Positions 10,868-23,310 of a stretch of 64,000 bases of DNA are shown here, one piece after another. Source of the DNA: Paraescarpia echinospica. Its lineage: Eukaryota; Annelida; Polychaeta; Sabellida; Siboglinidae. A program made the translations under genes and the position numbers. The notes beneath the pieces were generated by a model that was given only the letters and a program-made list of their open reading frames with translations, ran no database searches and had not been told where the DNA came from. Each line of letters opens with the position of its first letter. The stretch's first letter is position 1. The stretch lies in the NCBI GenBank assembly GCA_020002185.1, contig CM034543.1:24529151-24593150 (forward strand), read 5' to 3'.

Positions 10868-11185
10868 AAGTAAAGGTAAAGGTACGTTATTATATAGCGC
10901 AGTATCCAGTCCTTAGTACTGCTCAAAGCACTTTACACTTTACTCCCTGGCAGACATGTTCAATCGAACACCATCTCTTGGAAACATCTAGCCACGCTGC
11001 AATTAATGCGCGAAGACTATTCGTACACAAATACCCACCACTGTCTGTAGCCAGGTACTCATTTATACAGCTGCGTGAACTGCAACAACGAAGAGTGAAC
11101 GAACTTGCCCAAGGTTCGACACCGCGACACAGGATTTGAACCATGCTCTAGCCACTGCACCACTGCGTTTCTCCCTAAGGCAAAT
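10868..11185 (-). repeat. tRNA-headed SINE, fairly complete
   Basis: On the minus strand the head near 11,175 has an A-box relative (GTGCAGTGGCTAGAGC) and a box B GGTTCAAATCC, followed by a body and a tail ending in AAAGTGCTTTGAGCAGTACT. This is the best copy of the SINE seen at 3,121-3,412 and as fragments near 735, 4,312, 60,660 and probably 62,610-62,755. Confidence 0.7.
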
Positions 11186-11644
11186 CATTTATTGATCCAT
11201 TACGTCATTGCTTCACTACGTCACAATCAATACTATGCGCGCTGCCTCCGTGAAGTCCACGTGATTTCTAACCTTACCTATCCGGAAACTTATTTAACTA
11301 GAACTGGCTTTCTACTTATATCTTGAGTGGTAACACTGAGCTGGAATATTAAATCTGAACATTTGCCATTTGAAACTCATCTGATATTATGTGTCTAGCT
11401 TTATGGTTGAGTGGTCCTCCATTATCTAGAACTGTCCGTGTACTGTTGCTGTCATTTTTAATATTTCATTACATATACCAATAGTTGCTTTGCCATTTGG
11501 ATTTTGTAATTTCAGTTGTGACTATATTAAGTTTACAGCTTGTGTCGATTTTGTAGCCTTCTACACTTAGTGTATGTTTACACACCCTCCACGTAATCCT
11601 CTTTTAATAAGTGTTTCTTCTTTGACCTTTTCCCTGTTTTACAG
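11186..11644. other. intron, nothing recognised
   Basis: AT-rich end of the CUB3 intron. The final stretch before the acceptor (GTGTTTCTTCTTTGACCTTT) recurs before 26,147, supporting duplication of the intron. Confidence 0.45.
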
Positions 11645-11885
11645 AAAACCGGATATGAAATTCATTTGAAGTTCAGCAAGTTCCGCATTGAGAAGGGTTA
11701 TGATGCCGTTTATGTTTACGACGGAGAGGACGAATCAGCGCCATTATTAAACAAATATACCGGAGGCAGCGTGCCGTCAAAGATACAAACCAGCAATAAA
11801 CACATGTTCTTGTCTTTTAAAACTGACAGCCGAAACAAATCACGTGGTTTAGGCTTCGAGATAAAATATGAGGCTATATCGGGCG
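11645..11885 (+). CDS. exon: cassette A, CUB3 second half
   Basis: Acceptor GTTTTACAG to 11644, donor GTAAGTTT at 11886; 241 nt, phase 0 to 1. Reads KTGYEIHLKFSKFRIEKGYD, VYVYDGEDESAPLL, then LGFEIKYEA. The Cys pair normally present in the second half of CUB is absent, while the acidic YDAVYVYDGED stretch (calcium-type CUB region) is kept. The twin exon is 26,147-26,387. Confidence 0.82.
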
Positions 11886-12059
11886 GTAAGTTTGATGTCA
11901 GTGAACACATAACCATTAATGAACGTATTCCAAATATGCGTGCATGCCTGTGTATAACTATTACTCGACTAACAATCCCAGCGCCCGTCAATACTGCTGC
12001 ACGAAAAAATCTGCGTTAAAAAGGCAATCGCGTCCCACAGAGGTCAGACGCTGAAAGGT

Positions 12060-12123
12060 CGACAGGTTTGGTGTATATATGGATTTTACAAACTCAAAAG
12101 CTATGTATACACCAAACCTGTCG
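12060..12123. repeat. perfect 18-bp inverted repeat (hairpin)
   Basis: Left arm CGACAGGTTTGGTGTATA at 12060-12077 and its exact complement at 12106-12123, with a 28-nt loop. It lies in the intron before the EGF exon and could be a very short MITE or a transcript hairpin. Confidence 0.85.
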
Positions 12124-12617
12124 TTATTGGGTAGACTCGAGAGCTAAAATAGCCACTATCCGGTCATAATTAGTATTGTACAACTATTGTAGACGGTTTA
12201 TGATATTATATGTACTCATCACGACAGAAACAAATTAAAGTTCAGTAGCAAAATTATTTAAAATGTTTTGGGACAATACATATTTATTCTTTGTATGAAA
12301 ACATCCTCTGAGCCGCCGATCCAGCGAACCGCTCAACCCGGGTATACAACTCAACTGATCAATAATTGTTACCCATTGATTCTATAGCAGGTATTTCTCT
12401 GTGAGATCATTTTAAAGCTAAAGCTAGCTAATCAATTATAAGCAAGTAGCCGTAATGATAGTATCATTTTGACCCCCACAAGTGTATTAATTACGCAATT
12501 ACTAATATGTTGGCGTCGACCACCATACAACAAGACACATACGCACATAGCGCACTTACGAAACAAGTCCTCATATGCACAGCAGTGCTGTGTTCAAACT
12601 GTGTTTCCTTCTTGTAG

Positions 12618-12722
12618 ACCCATGTAACTCACAGCCTTGCAAGCATGGGGGCACTTGCAATAGGCAATGGATAGGTTACAGCTGTACTTGCGCGACTGGT
12701 TATGAAGGAAACACTTGTCAAG
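12618..12722 (+). CDS. exon: cassette A, EGF-like module
   Basis: Acceptor TTCTTGTAG to 12617, donor GTAAGC at 12723; 105 nt, phase 1 both ends. The six-cysteine EGF pattern C-x4-C-x5-C-x8-C-x1-C-x8-C is complete (CNSQPC, GGTC, YSCTC, GYEGNTC). It has no calcium-binding DxDE start and no hydroxylation-type Asn pattern. It is almost identical to 27,485-27,589 in cassette B. Confidence 0.9.
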
Positions 12723-13385
12723 GTAAGCGTTATGTTCTTGCTGTTGGTGAATTGCTGCAAACACACACGTCTTCCAGATGCAGAAGACGGTTTCGCAGCG
12801 GACGTTTAACGAAGATAACGTAACTTTTGTAACTGTTTTGTTTAACAGTTTTTCACAACGCTGTGTTTTCTACAATTGCTGCAAGTTACATACTGTATAC
12901 ATCGTTCCCATCTGGTCAACTGAATATCGCTACATATCACATGCACACACGCGCACACGCACATACAGACACGCATGCACGCACAGGCACATACGCATGC
13001 ACACGCGCGCGCGCACACACACCACACACACACAAGTGAAATTAGCCAGATTTCCCTTAGCCTGCAAAGTAGCCACTGCTGATATACCTACCATTCATGT
13101 GCACACACACATGCAAGGTAACACACAAATACACATGCAAGCATACACACAAAACACGATTTGACGCAAGCACGCACGTTCGCACATACTCATCATGTGC
13201 ACATGCCACAAGCAAGCCTAATAATAATAATGATTCTTGTATGTTGCGCCTCTGAGCTCAGATTCCTGGAGATTTAGGCGCTATAGAAGTTTGTCATTAT
13301 TATCATTATAAACAGTGTTCTTTGTTGTAATGAATGCAACACCACATCACGTGAGCTAATGTTCATTGCGTCGTGTTCCCAACAG
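12723..13385. other. intron with CA-rich microsatellite
   Basis: Contains an imperfect ACACGCAC microsatellite at about 12,940-13,040 and again to 13,160, followed by plain AT-rich sequence. No gene. Confidence 0.5.
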
Positions 13386-13516
13386 ATACTTCAGGATGTG
13401 CTGGTCACAGAGCAGAGTTGGCTGCAGACAAAACGTCGCGTTACTTTGGCGTAACTGGAGCACAATACAAGAACAACATGAACTGTATTTGGCGGATTAC
13501 TGCACCAGTTGGACAG
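13386..13516 (+). CDS. exon: cassette B, CUB1 first half
   Basis: Acceptor CCAACAG to 13385, donor GTGAAC at 13517; 131 nt, phase 1 to 0. Reads DTSGCAGHRAELAADKTSRY and later MNCIWRITAPVGQ. Length and phase are identical to the cassette A exon at 2,588. Confidence 0.82.
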
Positions 13517-14394
13517 GTGAACGGCTTCACACTTTAGTTCGCGAGTTTTAAGCAAACTTATCGCTTAATACAAATATTTGATTTTTGTAGAATATACGAG
13601 AATACTAGAGTAATCAAAACATGTCTTTGTTCAAATATGAATATGATAAAAACTGATATATGTGTATACTATTGTGTTATTTGGGCAGAGCATGCACGGG
13701 AACACCCTATCCTAGAAACCAATAGATTCCCTAGATGTTAACATTAATCCTAACAGCGAAACGTGATGCAAAAATCTGCGTTTTGGATTACACAACACTG
13801 CTGGAGTAGTTGGAAAGTAGAATTTATCGTTGACATGATGTGTTCCACTAGGAAAAGTTATGTTATAATTTTGTTATCTGCGAATCAGACAGACAGACAG
13901 TATTTATTTTGACCATCATAAGTACATAAACTACAATATAAAATTCATTGTAAGGTCAGGGAGGCTCCCATTAAGACAATTACATGCCGCTATCATGGGA
14001 GCCACCCCAATGATGTAACATAATTATATGATTATCACGTGATAATATGCATACATATATGTGTATAAATAGTATATACATAAATTTGTTTAAACAAATG
14101 CAAAGTCATGTCTAGTTTAAGAATGGCAGTTAGAAATATGACAACATGATTCATAATTCTTGATAAAGTAATTTTTTGTATAAATGGAAAAACCATATAA
14201 ACTTTGTGTAGAAATTTTATCAAGGATGATATTTGGAGTATTATTAACAGTGTGTATAATGTTGTGTCTGATGTACTTTTTTGCATATTGAAGATTAACT
14301 CTGGGAGTAAATCAATTGTTTTTACCACGCGTGTTGTATTGGTGAATGGCAAAGTTGTATGTGTATAGAATATGACTGAAGTATTATGGTATAA
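13517..14394. other. intron, no gene recognised
   Basis: AT-rich. A CAGACAGACAGACAGTATTT stretch near 13,890 and following sequence resemble the end of a minus-strand retroelement (compare 22,500). The 174-codon minus-strand frame is mostly LINE antisense and AT-rich sequence. Confidence 0.4.
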
Positions 14395-15745
14395 GCTTGT
14401 TGGAGACGATTGGCAGCAACGGAGCGAGATGAGAATGATTAGATGGAAAATGGGTGTAAGCCTGCAGGAGCACCGGAAGAACGAGGACATCTTGCAAGAA
14501 GCCGCTTGGGAAGCATTGTTGTCAACATGAGGAGAAGAAGGCTCGAGTGGTTTGGTCATGTGAAAAAAAGGAAAGAAAGGGAAGAGATAAGAGCCACCAT
14601 GGAGATAAAGATAGAGGGAAACCGAGCGAGAGGGAGGCCCAAGGTGAGATGGCAGGACACAGTGAAGAGAGATTTAAAGGCATGGCAGATGACGGAAGAA
14701 TGGGCCCAGGACAAGAAGAAGTGGATGAGACTCTGCAAGAACCGCCATCCCGTACAGGGAGAAGGCGGAGAAAGGTGAGAAAGGTGAGAAATGTATCCTG
14801 CTACCTTTCTCCAAGCACTCGCTCCTGTTTGTATCCAACGTCGCGCCTGAATGCCCATCCTCTGTAATTATTCACCCAAGGTATACAAAGCCAGCTACTT
14901 GCGTGATCCTATCCAACTTGATGTTCAACGCCTCTCTCTGGTGTCCAACGCACATCACTTCTTTTGGAATGTTAATCTCCCAAAGGTACCCCCACCCCAC
15001 ACGAGTCCCGCGGGTGAAATTCAACACGCTCTAACTCTACGGACAACCCTAAAGCTAGTAAAGGGTTTAAAGTTTTTTATGAGCTGATATTGGATTCCTG
15101 TGGTTTAACTCTTTCTCTTTGGATTTTGTTTTGTTTCTCTTCATTCCCGTTTTTAACTGATGTCCTTCTGTTTTTTGTATTTGTGCTCTCAAGATACTGA
15201 AGATTATACGTCCAAAGATTGATCATCAACTAAGGGAAAATCACAGTGAATTCAGTGCAGGGAGGAATACAGTCGGCCATACTCTAACACTGAGAAGGAT
15301 GATGGAAGGAATTATATCAAACAATCATCCTGCAAACATAATATTCAAAGACTTTCAAAAAGTAGATGCGAACAACTAACGCTGACAAAGACTCTCCAAG
15401 AACAACTACCAGGATAGACGTGTGTTATACAAGAATGCTGCTAACCATACTCGGTATTTAATGGAAAGTAAATTTGGCTAATGTACAGCTACATAGGGAC
15501 ATGAACAACAGGACAGGAGGCTGAATATTGGAGCAGATACAAAGGGTGAAATGACATCGAGGATAATCTCGTGGCAACCAGAGCATGGAAGAACAAGTCA
15601 GGGCAGACTAACTTTCACCTATATTGACCCTCTAAAGGAAGATGTGGGGCTGGAACCATGGGAACTGACAACGGCAAAACATAAAGGCGGTTGGAGAGGG
15701 ATTGTTGGAGTGAGCAGAGGCCGACATGAGTGTCGTGAGTGAGTG
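14395..15745 (+). mobile_element. RTE-like LINE remnants, 3' part
   Basis: 14,400-14,778 encodes the same RT C-terminus as 5,700-6,010 (MGVSLQEH, RRLEWFGHVKKR, ARGRPKVRWQDT) and here reaches a natural-looking ORF end (QGEGGER stop). 15,190-15,380 is a fragment of a different RT (PKIDHQLRENHSEFSAGRNT). 15,551-15,745 is the LINE tail also present at 6,145-6,350. It occupies the same intron position as the LINE in cassette A, so it was present before the cassette duplicated. Confidence 0.75.
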
Positions 15746-15814
15746 ACGTCATTGATTTGAACCTGGTGTTGGTACTGTATGAATTCAATGCATTGTTTGA
15801 CGTGTCTGTTCCAG

Positions 15815-16052
15815 AGAGTTATGTTGAAGTTCACCAAGTTTGACATCCAGAAATGCGAAGGCTGTCATTGTGACCGGGTCATTATGCGCCACTGGATCCA
15901 TAAAGGTTTTCTGTCAACGATATTCATGGAATGCGGAGACACGTTGCCGCAATACCAAGCTTCCTACAATATATATATGTACTTGTATTTTACTACTGAC
16001 CAGACGGTAACGCGCAGTGGCTTCACGATAGAATATTCGACTGCGTTTGGCC
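15815..16052 (+). CDS. exon: cassette B, CUB1 second half
   Basis: Acceptor CTGTTCCAG to 15814, donor GTAAGTGT at 16053; 238 nt, phase 0 to 1. Differs from 6,420-6,657 by only a few residues (for example His for Arg in GCHCDRV and Gln for Leu in LPQYQ). Confidence 0.85.
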
Positions 16053-16285
16053 GTAAGTGTCATTTGCGTGAAAACATACGCATTGATACCTGTACAACTG
16101 TATGAATAACCAGACATGTTTGTATTATCAATTTCATCAACTCCAGAAATGAACTTGAACTTTCTTCAAATTGAGGTTTATTCATCTACTATTCCTTTTT
16201 TGATAAGGAATCTAATAAATTATGTTTGTCAATGTTACGTGTCTGTCGGCTGTCACAACAGCCTATCTTAAAATAGTGACATGCA

Positions 16286-16288
<3 letters not shown>

Positions 16289-16349
<61 letters not shown>

Positions 16350-16440
16350 TGCGCGTTTGTGCGCGTTTGTGCGTGTGCGCATGCGTGCGGTGTTTGTGTG
16401 TGTATGCGCGCGCGTGTCGTGTATGTGCATCATTTCTTTC
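16289..16440. repeat. GT microsatellite, then GC-interrupted GT
   Basis: A pure GT run of about 28 repeats followed by GTGCGC-type sequence. The open cysteine/valine frames here are simple-repeat artefacts. Confidence 0.95.
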
Positions 16441-16667
16441 CTCTCATCACGTTCGGGATGGGGGAAATCTTAATGGGCCATAATTTTTATTTCTGGACAC
16501 GACTGGGTTTGAGACACACACACATGCACGTAAGCACGTATGCACATACACACACAAGCACAATTCCACTAATGTACAAAAGCCACACGCATGCACAGAG
16601 TTCTTCAGTGTAATGAGTACAAAAATAACATAAGACGGCTATCTTCTTTGCGTTGTGTTTCTATTAG

Positions 16668-16783
16668 ATTTAGTATGTTCTGGCCTTTCAATGAAATGGT
16701 CGGACCCATACGGACAGTTTGGCATCAGTCGGCCATACTACAAAAGGAACATGACATGTGGCTGGGATATCGACACACGGAAG
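16668..16783 (+). CDS. exon: cassette B, CUB2 first half
   Basis: Acceptor TCTATTAG to 16667, donor GTAAAC at 16784; 116 nt, phase 1 to 0. Reads LVCSGLSMKWSDPYGQFGIS and ends CGWDIDTRK. One codon shorter than its cassette A twin. Confidence 0.82.
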
Positions 16784-17473
16784 GTAAACGATATATTATT
16801 ATACAGTTAGAATGTGAACGATCTGAATGTGTAAATAAATTTATTATCTGCATAATTTGTACTACAAAAAACGGATGTTCTAAAATCGTTATGTATCAAT
16901 TGCTGTTCTTTACCACAACACTATACCTTAGAAACTGAGCAATAGCTAGACGAGTTGTCGAAATACGTTTACGTATGTTCAAGGAACTAAAGTTTGTGGG
17001 AAATCGAGTGGTATTGAATTAGGAAATTATATTCATATTTGATAATATATAATCAGATAGCACACGGCGGCATTTAGGCGAGGAGACAAATTACTATTTA
17101 TTTTATTCGATAGACCGTGGTTCAGGTGTAATCTGTCACAGTGAGTGTTAAACACAATTTACATTTTCGTGAAGCTGCTCGTTAAGTCAGAAAAATAACT
17201 AAATAACGATTTCTCTTAATGCATAACTAGAAATCCTAAACTAGCATCAACAAAGGCGGCCTTCATCAGTAACTGTTCTTCCTCTGCTCGCCAGATGGTG
17301 TGGCGAGCAGGCTGCCCCACATGTCACTTAGTCGGTACCCCCGTGGTCTCTGTTCATCGTTGACGATCTCTTTCTAACCCAGATGGCCCCCTTAATCCAT
17401 TGCGCACACCTGTCTGTCTCTCTATCAACCACTCTGGCACTCTCCCTGTCTATGACAGCTGTTTCTGTCCGCA

Positions 17474-18760
17474 TGGTCAGTTATCGCCGTCTTGTTTTCT
17501 GTGGTTGTTGGTCCATTTCCTTTGTTCTTGAGTGAAACATCTCGTTGTTATAGTTTCAACGTCTTTCTTGTGTGCTTCTAGTGTCGTGTCAACTGTTCTG
17601 CCTGTTTCCCCTATGTACGTGTTGTTGCAGGTCTTACAGGGGATTTGGTATACATAGTCTGTCTTATTACTGTCGTCCACTTTGTCCTTTGGGGCACTAA
17701 TATTTTGCTGAAGTTTAGGTGTGGCGGCTGCCGCTATGTTTTGATGCTCTAGTATGCGCTGTACCGATTTTGTCACTCCTTGGACACATACATGGGATAA
17801 TGACCATACCTCTGGACGTATAGCCCAACTTGGGCACCTACACTGTTGTAGCGCCTTAGTGATGTGCTCAACCACTTTCTCTCTGGCTCTGTTACGATGT
17901 TGTTGCATCTGTCCTGTAATGTTTAGACATCCAGTTTCTGATGTAGCGGATAGTATGAACTAATGTAAAGATACTGGTCGGTGTGGGTCTTCTTCCGATA
18001 CGCAGTACCACAGTGTGTCTACGAGAGGCAGCTCTCTCTCGTCGTCAAACGTGAACTTGATGTTGCCTGTTATGTCCATGGTGTTGAGGTGATCTGTCAG
18101 TTGTTGTCGACATCCCTTCCTCACGACTCCCATTACGTCATCCACGTATCACTTCCGTAGTCTATGCTGACATGTTACTGGAGCTGTTGCGATGGCTTGT
18201 TATTCCAGCCATTCCATAAATAGATTGGCCAGAATAGGTCTGAGTGGGTTGTCTGGCTTGTGGATTTTACGAGTACTACACATCTTCGGTACATTATCAG
18301 CTGTAGGATATTTGTACTTGTACTGTTTCTCTGTGATCTTGTCACCTTCCTTCAGTTTCTTTATGAGGGATACTAATATTCTGTTGTATATGGAAGTATG
18401 GTCTTCAGCTTCTCACAGGTCTTGTCATCTGATAACATGTTTATGACGTTCTATTCGTATTCGTCTGTGTCCATTACCACGGTGGCTTTTCCTTGTCTGC
18501 TGGCACAGTCAAGATGCTCTTTTCTTTCCACAGTTACGGCTTGCCTTTTTCTTGGTAATATTCGGCTTTGGCAATTTTACTAACTTCAGAAAGCCAGCCA
18601 CCTACGACCTCAACTAGTCTGCTGTGTTGATGGGCAACGACTGACATGCCAAGTCTGTGGCTACGGCGAACTCTTCCACTGATAGCATGTCTACACTGTT
18701 AGACCCTTGTCGAGTACTCTGGCTTGGTTGTCATTTACTTCAATGTGTTCACAATAATAT
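17474..18760 (-). mobile_element. Penelope-like element, decayed (RT and GIY-YIG parts)
   Basis: Minus strand. YVDDVMGVV near 18,133-18,147 is the RT catalytic motif, followed by LNTMDITGNIKFTF and LPLVDTL, typical of Penelope-like RT. Downstream, 17,477-17,908 encodes CKTCNNTYIGETGRT, the GIY-YIG endonuclease core with its Cys pair. Stops and frame changes interrupt the RT. It is present only in the cassette B copy of this intron, so it inserted after the duplication. Confidence 0.85.
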
Positions 18761-19610
18761 AACAAGGAATGTGTTCCTTCCCTCGTTTGCCATCTTCTTT
18801 GAGAATTAGCGCGTTCATCTACAAAATCTGCACAGCAAAGTTGTATATATCCTTTCCTTGTCCAAATGCCATAAAATATTGATTAAGTTCCCAACTCAAT
18901 ACCACACGTATCCTATGTTCGTTTTTTAAAAACAATTAAATCTATTTCGACAACAAGTGTGTTGTTTGTCAGCGTATATGGTACACTATTGTGGTTAAAG
19001 ATAACGTTACATTGCGTATAACCAAAACAAACAAACGTATATGCAACACATAGGCGTACGCGGACGTTTTTGTTACCGTCAGGCCTATTCAATTGTGTAT
19101 TAATAAATTGGAATGTACAACAATTAAAAGGGTGGATATAGGATTAGCCCTGCCCATATTATAGGAGGGGTTGTGCGTTTTCTGGTGTAATTTTTGTTGG
19201 TGGGGGGTCTGAAGATAAGATTGGCACTCCAATATCTGTTGGTGCAATTGTAGGCCTAGGTTGTTTTGAAGAGCCTGAAGGTGGGTTTTGTTGACGAGCC
19301 GTCGTCCGATGTCATCAGTCGAACCGACAGCGATGAGAGGAATGGTGCTCAAGCACCGGTTCAACCCCTCCTATATTAATTTCGTTCCGGCGCCTATGAT
19401 ATATATATATATATATATATAATCATATCTCCATCTCTGTTGTAATGTGCTTAGCTAGCAAGATATTAAATGTTAATTTTTTTTTTAATAGTGGAGATCA
19501 GTTGCACAGAAGTGCTATCATTTACCGCCATGATGATATGTGAGTTTTACCATAAATTGATGTTATTGTTGTTTTATTTTGTAAAAAAAACAAGCAAATT
19601 GTATTACAAA

Positions 19611-19627
19611 CAAATGGTGTTGCCTTC

Positions 19628-19696
<69 letters not shown>

Positions 19697-19726
19697 ATTA
19701 TATATATATCAAGGCAACACCATTTG
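19611..19726. repeat. AT microsatellite bounded by a perfect 16-bp inverted repeat
   Basis: CAAATGGTGTTGCCTT at 19,611-19,626 and its exact complement at 19,711-19,726 enclose an (AT)n/ATAC core. Same architecture as 20,655-20,756 and 34,425-34,571. Confidence 0.85.
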
Positions 19727-20654
19727 TGTCAAAATGATATGGATAGCATATTGTTATCATTAAATGGTCAATCATAAGTTAATTACACGATTGCATCATG
19801 CACTTGTACAATCTCGTTTGCAAGAAATGTATCAGAGCAAAAGGCGATTTGTAACTGTTGTACCAAGATGTATTTCAAAATTGTCATTGTTGTGGTATCA
19901 TTGTTAGTACACTCATTGCTTACCATTAAAGTAAAATATACAGTATGTTTAACCAGCTATTCTGTGTATGCTGGTGGGACTGTTAAACATGTTATGTTAA
20001 TTGAATTATAGTTAAGTAAGAAACAAAATTGTAAATATGTCGTTAAATATGTTTGACCCTGTCAAACTAGGTGTGAAATATTTTCAGTAAAGTTAATGAG
20101 TTAACATAAAAACGTTATTAGCTATTCGACAAATACCCAGTTATAACAAATATAAGTGATACCCGCGAAACATATTTTATAACTCCGCGTGTACCATATA
20201 ATTATGATCCCACAAAAAATGTGATACCTTTGCAAAGCCATCTTTTTTTATTTAGTCAGAAAATAATAAAATAATTTTCTACGAATAACATAAATAAACT
20301 TATAACATTTGACATAGTGTGATGTATGACGTTGAAGAAGTACAAATATATATGATCAATTTAAACAGTCAGAACTCTATTAAACTGTGCGTTGACAAAT
20401 GATGAATTTACATTTCACATGACTGTATCTCTATCCTATGTACCAGAAAGCCACAAAAATACGAAATGATTAATATTACAGACACTCGAGATGCTGTGTG
20501 TTTCGCGTGGTAATACGCGAATCGGACATGCAAATTCAAACCCCTCTTTCTGGCAGGAATAACCACATTAAGGTGTCCCATGTATTGTTATCAAATCTTC
20601 AATATGTCTACTTTATCATAATAAAAATGAAAACGATATATAAAAGTCGCCAAA

Positions 20655-20675
20655 TCGACAATGTGTGCATCGAAG

Positions 20676-20719
<44 letters not shown>

Positions 20720-20756
20720 ATATATATATATATATCGTCGATGCACACATTGTCGA
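20655..20756. repeat. AT microsatellite bounded by a perfect 19-bp inverted repeat
   Basis: TCGACAATGTGTGCATCGA at 20,655-20,673 and its exact complement at 20,738-20,756 enclose an AT/GTAT microsatellite, only about 70 bp upstream of the next exon acceptor. Confidence 0.88.
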
Positions 20757-20778
20757 TTATATATATATATAATATTAT

Positions 20779-20813
<35 letters not shown>

Positions 20814-20828
20814 CATGTCGGTTTGTAG

Positions 20829-21063
20829 AAAGTTGAATTGCGTTTCCTGAAGTTGGACACCGAGGCAGGGTGTGACTTTGTTACTGTCTACGACGGCTTG
20901 GGTACCTATGCCCCTTTGCTAGGCAACTTCAGCGGTAGCGACCGACCGCGACACGAAATCGTATCCAGCGGGATACTCCTGTATGTGAGATTCACAACTT
21001 GCACAACTACGAGCGACAAACCGGGTTTCGTGGTTCAGTACAGGACTATAGAAAGATATGACT
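20829..21063 (+). CDS. exon: cassette B, CUB2 second half
   Basis: Acceptor GTTTGTAG to 20828, donor GTAAGTAG at 21064; 235 nt, phase 0 to 1. Starts KVELRFLKLDTEAGCDFVT, with VYDG and FVVQYRT strands. One codon longer than the twin at 8,319. The acceptor lies directly after an AT microsatellite rather than a good pyrimidine tract. Confidence 0.82.
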
Positions 21064-22740
21064 GTAAGTAGTACGTCAGTGAACATAATTAATACAAGTC
21101 TCTACAACTGTACGAATCACCAGATAGGTTTGTATTATACATTCCATCATTTGCAGTAATCAACTCCAGCTTTCTTCAAGTGGATCTTTGAAACCAACTG
21201 CAACTACTATTTTTCCACCGAGAAAACTAAAATTTAATGGTATATAACTGATGAGACATTATGGTGCGCAATTTATCCGTGCTACGGGCTTGATAGGTCA
21301 ATTGAACACATACACTCACAAACTAATGTGATTATATTTAGGTGGTTGTGCCAGTTTAATTGGTTTTGAGTAATATACAAAATAAGCGTTTGCAACAGGG
21401 GTATTTCAACTTTATAGTAAAACGCCAAAAAGTGTACAAATGTCTGTTTTAGTTAGTTTTGGTAAAAAAATTATTGTCTTCGGTATTCACATCAAATTAG
21501 GCTTAGAAATAGAGGAAATATTGGATGATATGGAGGCAACATATCTTCACAAGAGGATCGTTTTCTCAGATTGTATGCTACATTAAATACGTGGTCCAAT
21601 TCATGAGCACCATCTCCGTAATGAAAGGATATAGACATTTTCACCGAGCTGGAACAAAACTAAATCTAAGTAACATTTGTGTGCAAGTACCATGATTGTA
21701 TATTGTTGGCGTAACACAGAAATGGTAAGGCAGAGGTCGGCAACCTGCGGCCCGCGGACAAACTACATGCTATCCGCAACTGCGTATTGTTGCGTAGTAG
21801 CAAGAAATCGATTAAAATGCCAAATGATCTAGTTTCCTATGATGAATAAAGTTTCCAACAGCCAAATAAAATACATACATTGTTCCTTGGTAAAAATAGC
21901 ATGAAAGGCAAGTGTAATCTCCGTAGCGGGTTTCTGCCACAAGAAGAAGTCTACAGAAATATCTGTTGTACTAAGGATAATAATGTTTTAATTAAAATTA
22001 TAATACATCTCGAATTGTTATGGTCAAGTATTCTGTTTATTCAGATAAAGGTTTTTTTCCTGTCATATATGCGGTTCAAAACGTTACGGAGATTCCAGCA
22101 ATTTGAATCACTATTTAAACCAATACAGTAAAAAATGTAGCATACATCGAAGTCCTTCATATTTGCCACACAGTTGCGTCAATGTGCCTATGTTAAAGAA
22201 ACACTTTCATTATTACATCATCTGTCGCATGTTTTCTTGGCAATATAGTTGCAAGGACAAATGAGGATGGGGTACGCCGTTTTTGCCGTTTTTAATAATT
22301 TAAATGTACATACCTCACAAAATATGCTTGCCTTATATACCAGACGTGAATGGTCTAGGTAGGCAATCACAAGGGCTACTCAAAGCAAGAAGTTTTGCAA
22401 AACTACCGACAATACAGAATACCCTATACCACGGGATCGAATATTCGTAATTACACTTTTTCGCGATTTTTCAATTCAATTCAACATGTTTTATTCAAAC
22501 AAACATACAAACAGACAGTATAGGTTGTAATCGTCTCAACATGATATTGTTGTGACAAATGCATTATACATAATGTTGTTTGAAAGGAATACACAAGAAG
22601 TTAAAAACTTGTAGTTAATGTATCCCCTAACTATATGTTATGATGATACTGTAGTTCACATAATTACGCATATATGATTAGTACAAAATACTAAAATGTA
22701 AAATTTAAAAAAATACATATGATTCTGATATTTCAGAATC
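21064..22740. other. intron, nothing recognised
   Basis: AT-rich. The 83-codon frame at 21,880 has no family resemblance I can see. Sequence from about 22,490 belongs to the tail of the LINE that follows. Confidence 0.4.
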
Positions 22741-23310
22741 AGTTTCAATAATTAATACAAACTATACATATTAATTTATGATTGTTTTCTTGTACCTGTG
22801 TCTAAATGATCTAACTGTTTTAATGTTAATAAGTTTAACATCCAGATAATTCCATAGACTTATGTCATATACACAAAGAGACATGGCTCTAACATTTAAG
22901 TTAACACAACATCTTACCAGTTGATTTTTGAGCCATGTTTTTATTACTGGAATATCTCTTGTTACAAAATGTTTTTGTATATTAGCAGGTAACATGCAAT
23001 GGTATGCCTTGAACATGAAGATAGTTGTTTTGAATTTTACAAGATCTAACAATTTCAGTGTTTGTGACCTGAAAAATAGAGGGGTTGTGTGGTCAAGATG
23101 ACTTGCATCATATAACAATCTCATTGCTCTCTTTTGGAGCATGACAGTAGAATTGATATTGGAGGGATACATGTTTCCCCATATTTCAGAACAGTAATTA
23201 ATGTATGGTAAGAACAATGAGCAGTGCAGGATATGCCTAGACTGCGAGTCTATCAGCTGACTACACTTATACAATTGGGCAGTACTCTTTGAGAGTTTAG
23301 ATTTAACACT
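22741..23310 (-). mobile_element. LINE reverse-transcriptase C-terminus (minus strand)
   Basis: 167 codons with the post-RT signature of Jockey/CR1-type ORF2 ends: LPYINYCSEIWGN, LQKRAMRLLYD, then LFFRSQTLKLLDLVKFK, FMFKAYHCMLP and SLWNYL. Upstream RT is not present, so this is a 5'-truncated copy. The AAAC-rich stretch near 22,490 may be its tail. Confidence 0.75.

Larger units (their letters stand above)
18761..20828. other. intron with AT microsatellite hairpins
   Basis: 18,761-19,085 is paralogous to 7,740-8,115. After that come AT microsatellites and two perfect inverted repeats listed separately. No gene seen; the 112-codon frame near 20,500 runs through AT repeats. Confidence 0.5.

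Noticed and set aside
14035..14559. 174-codon minus-strand frame
   Set aside because: Antisense of the LINE C-terminus plus AT-rich intron; no protein family features.
16222..16613. Open frames rich in Cys/Val or His/Thr (also 27,853-28,314, 30,694-31,159, 56,300-56,752, 63,317-63,724)
   Set aside because: They are read from GT/CA microsatellites in several frames at once and have no non-repeat content.
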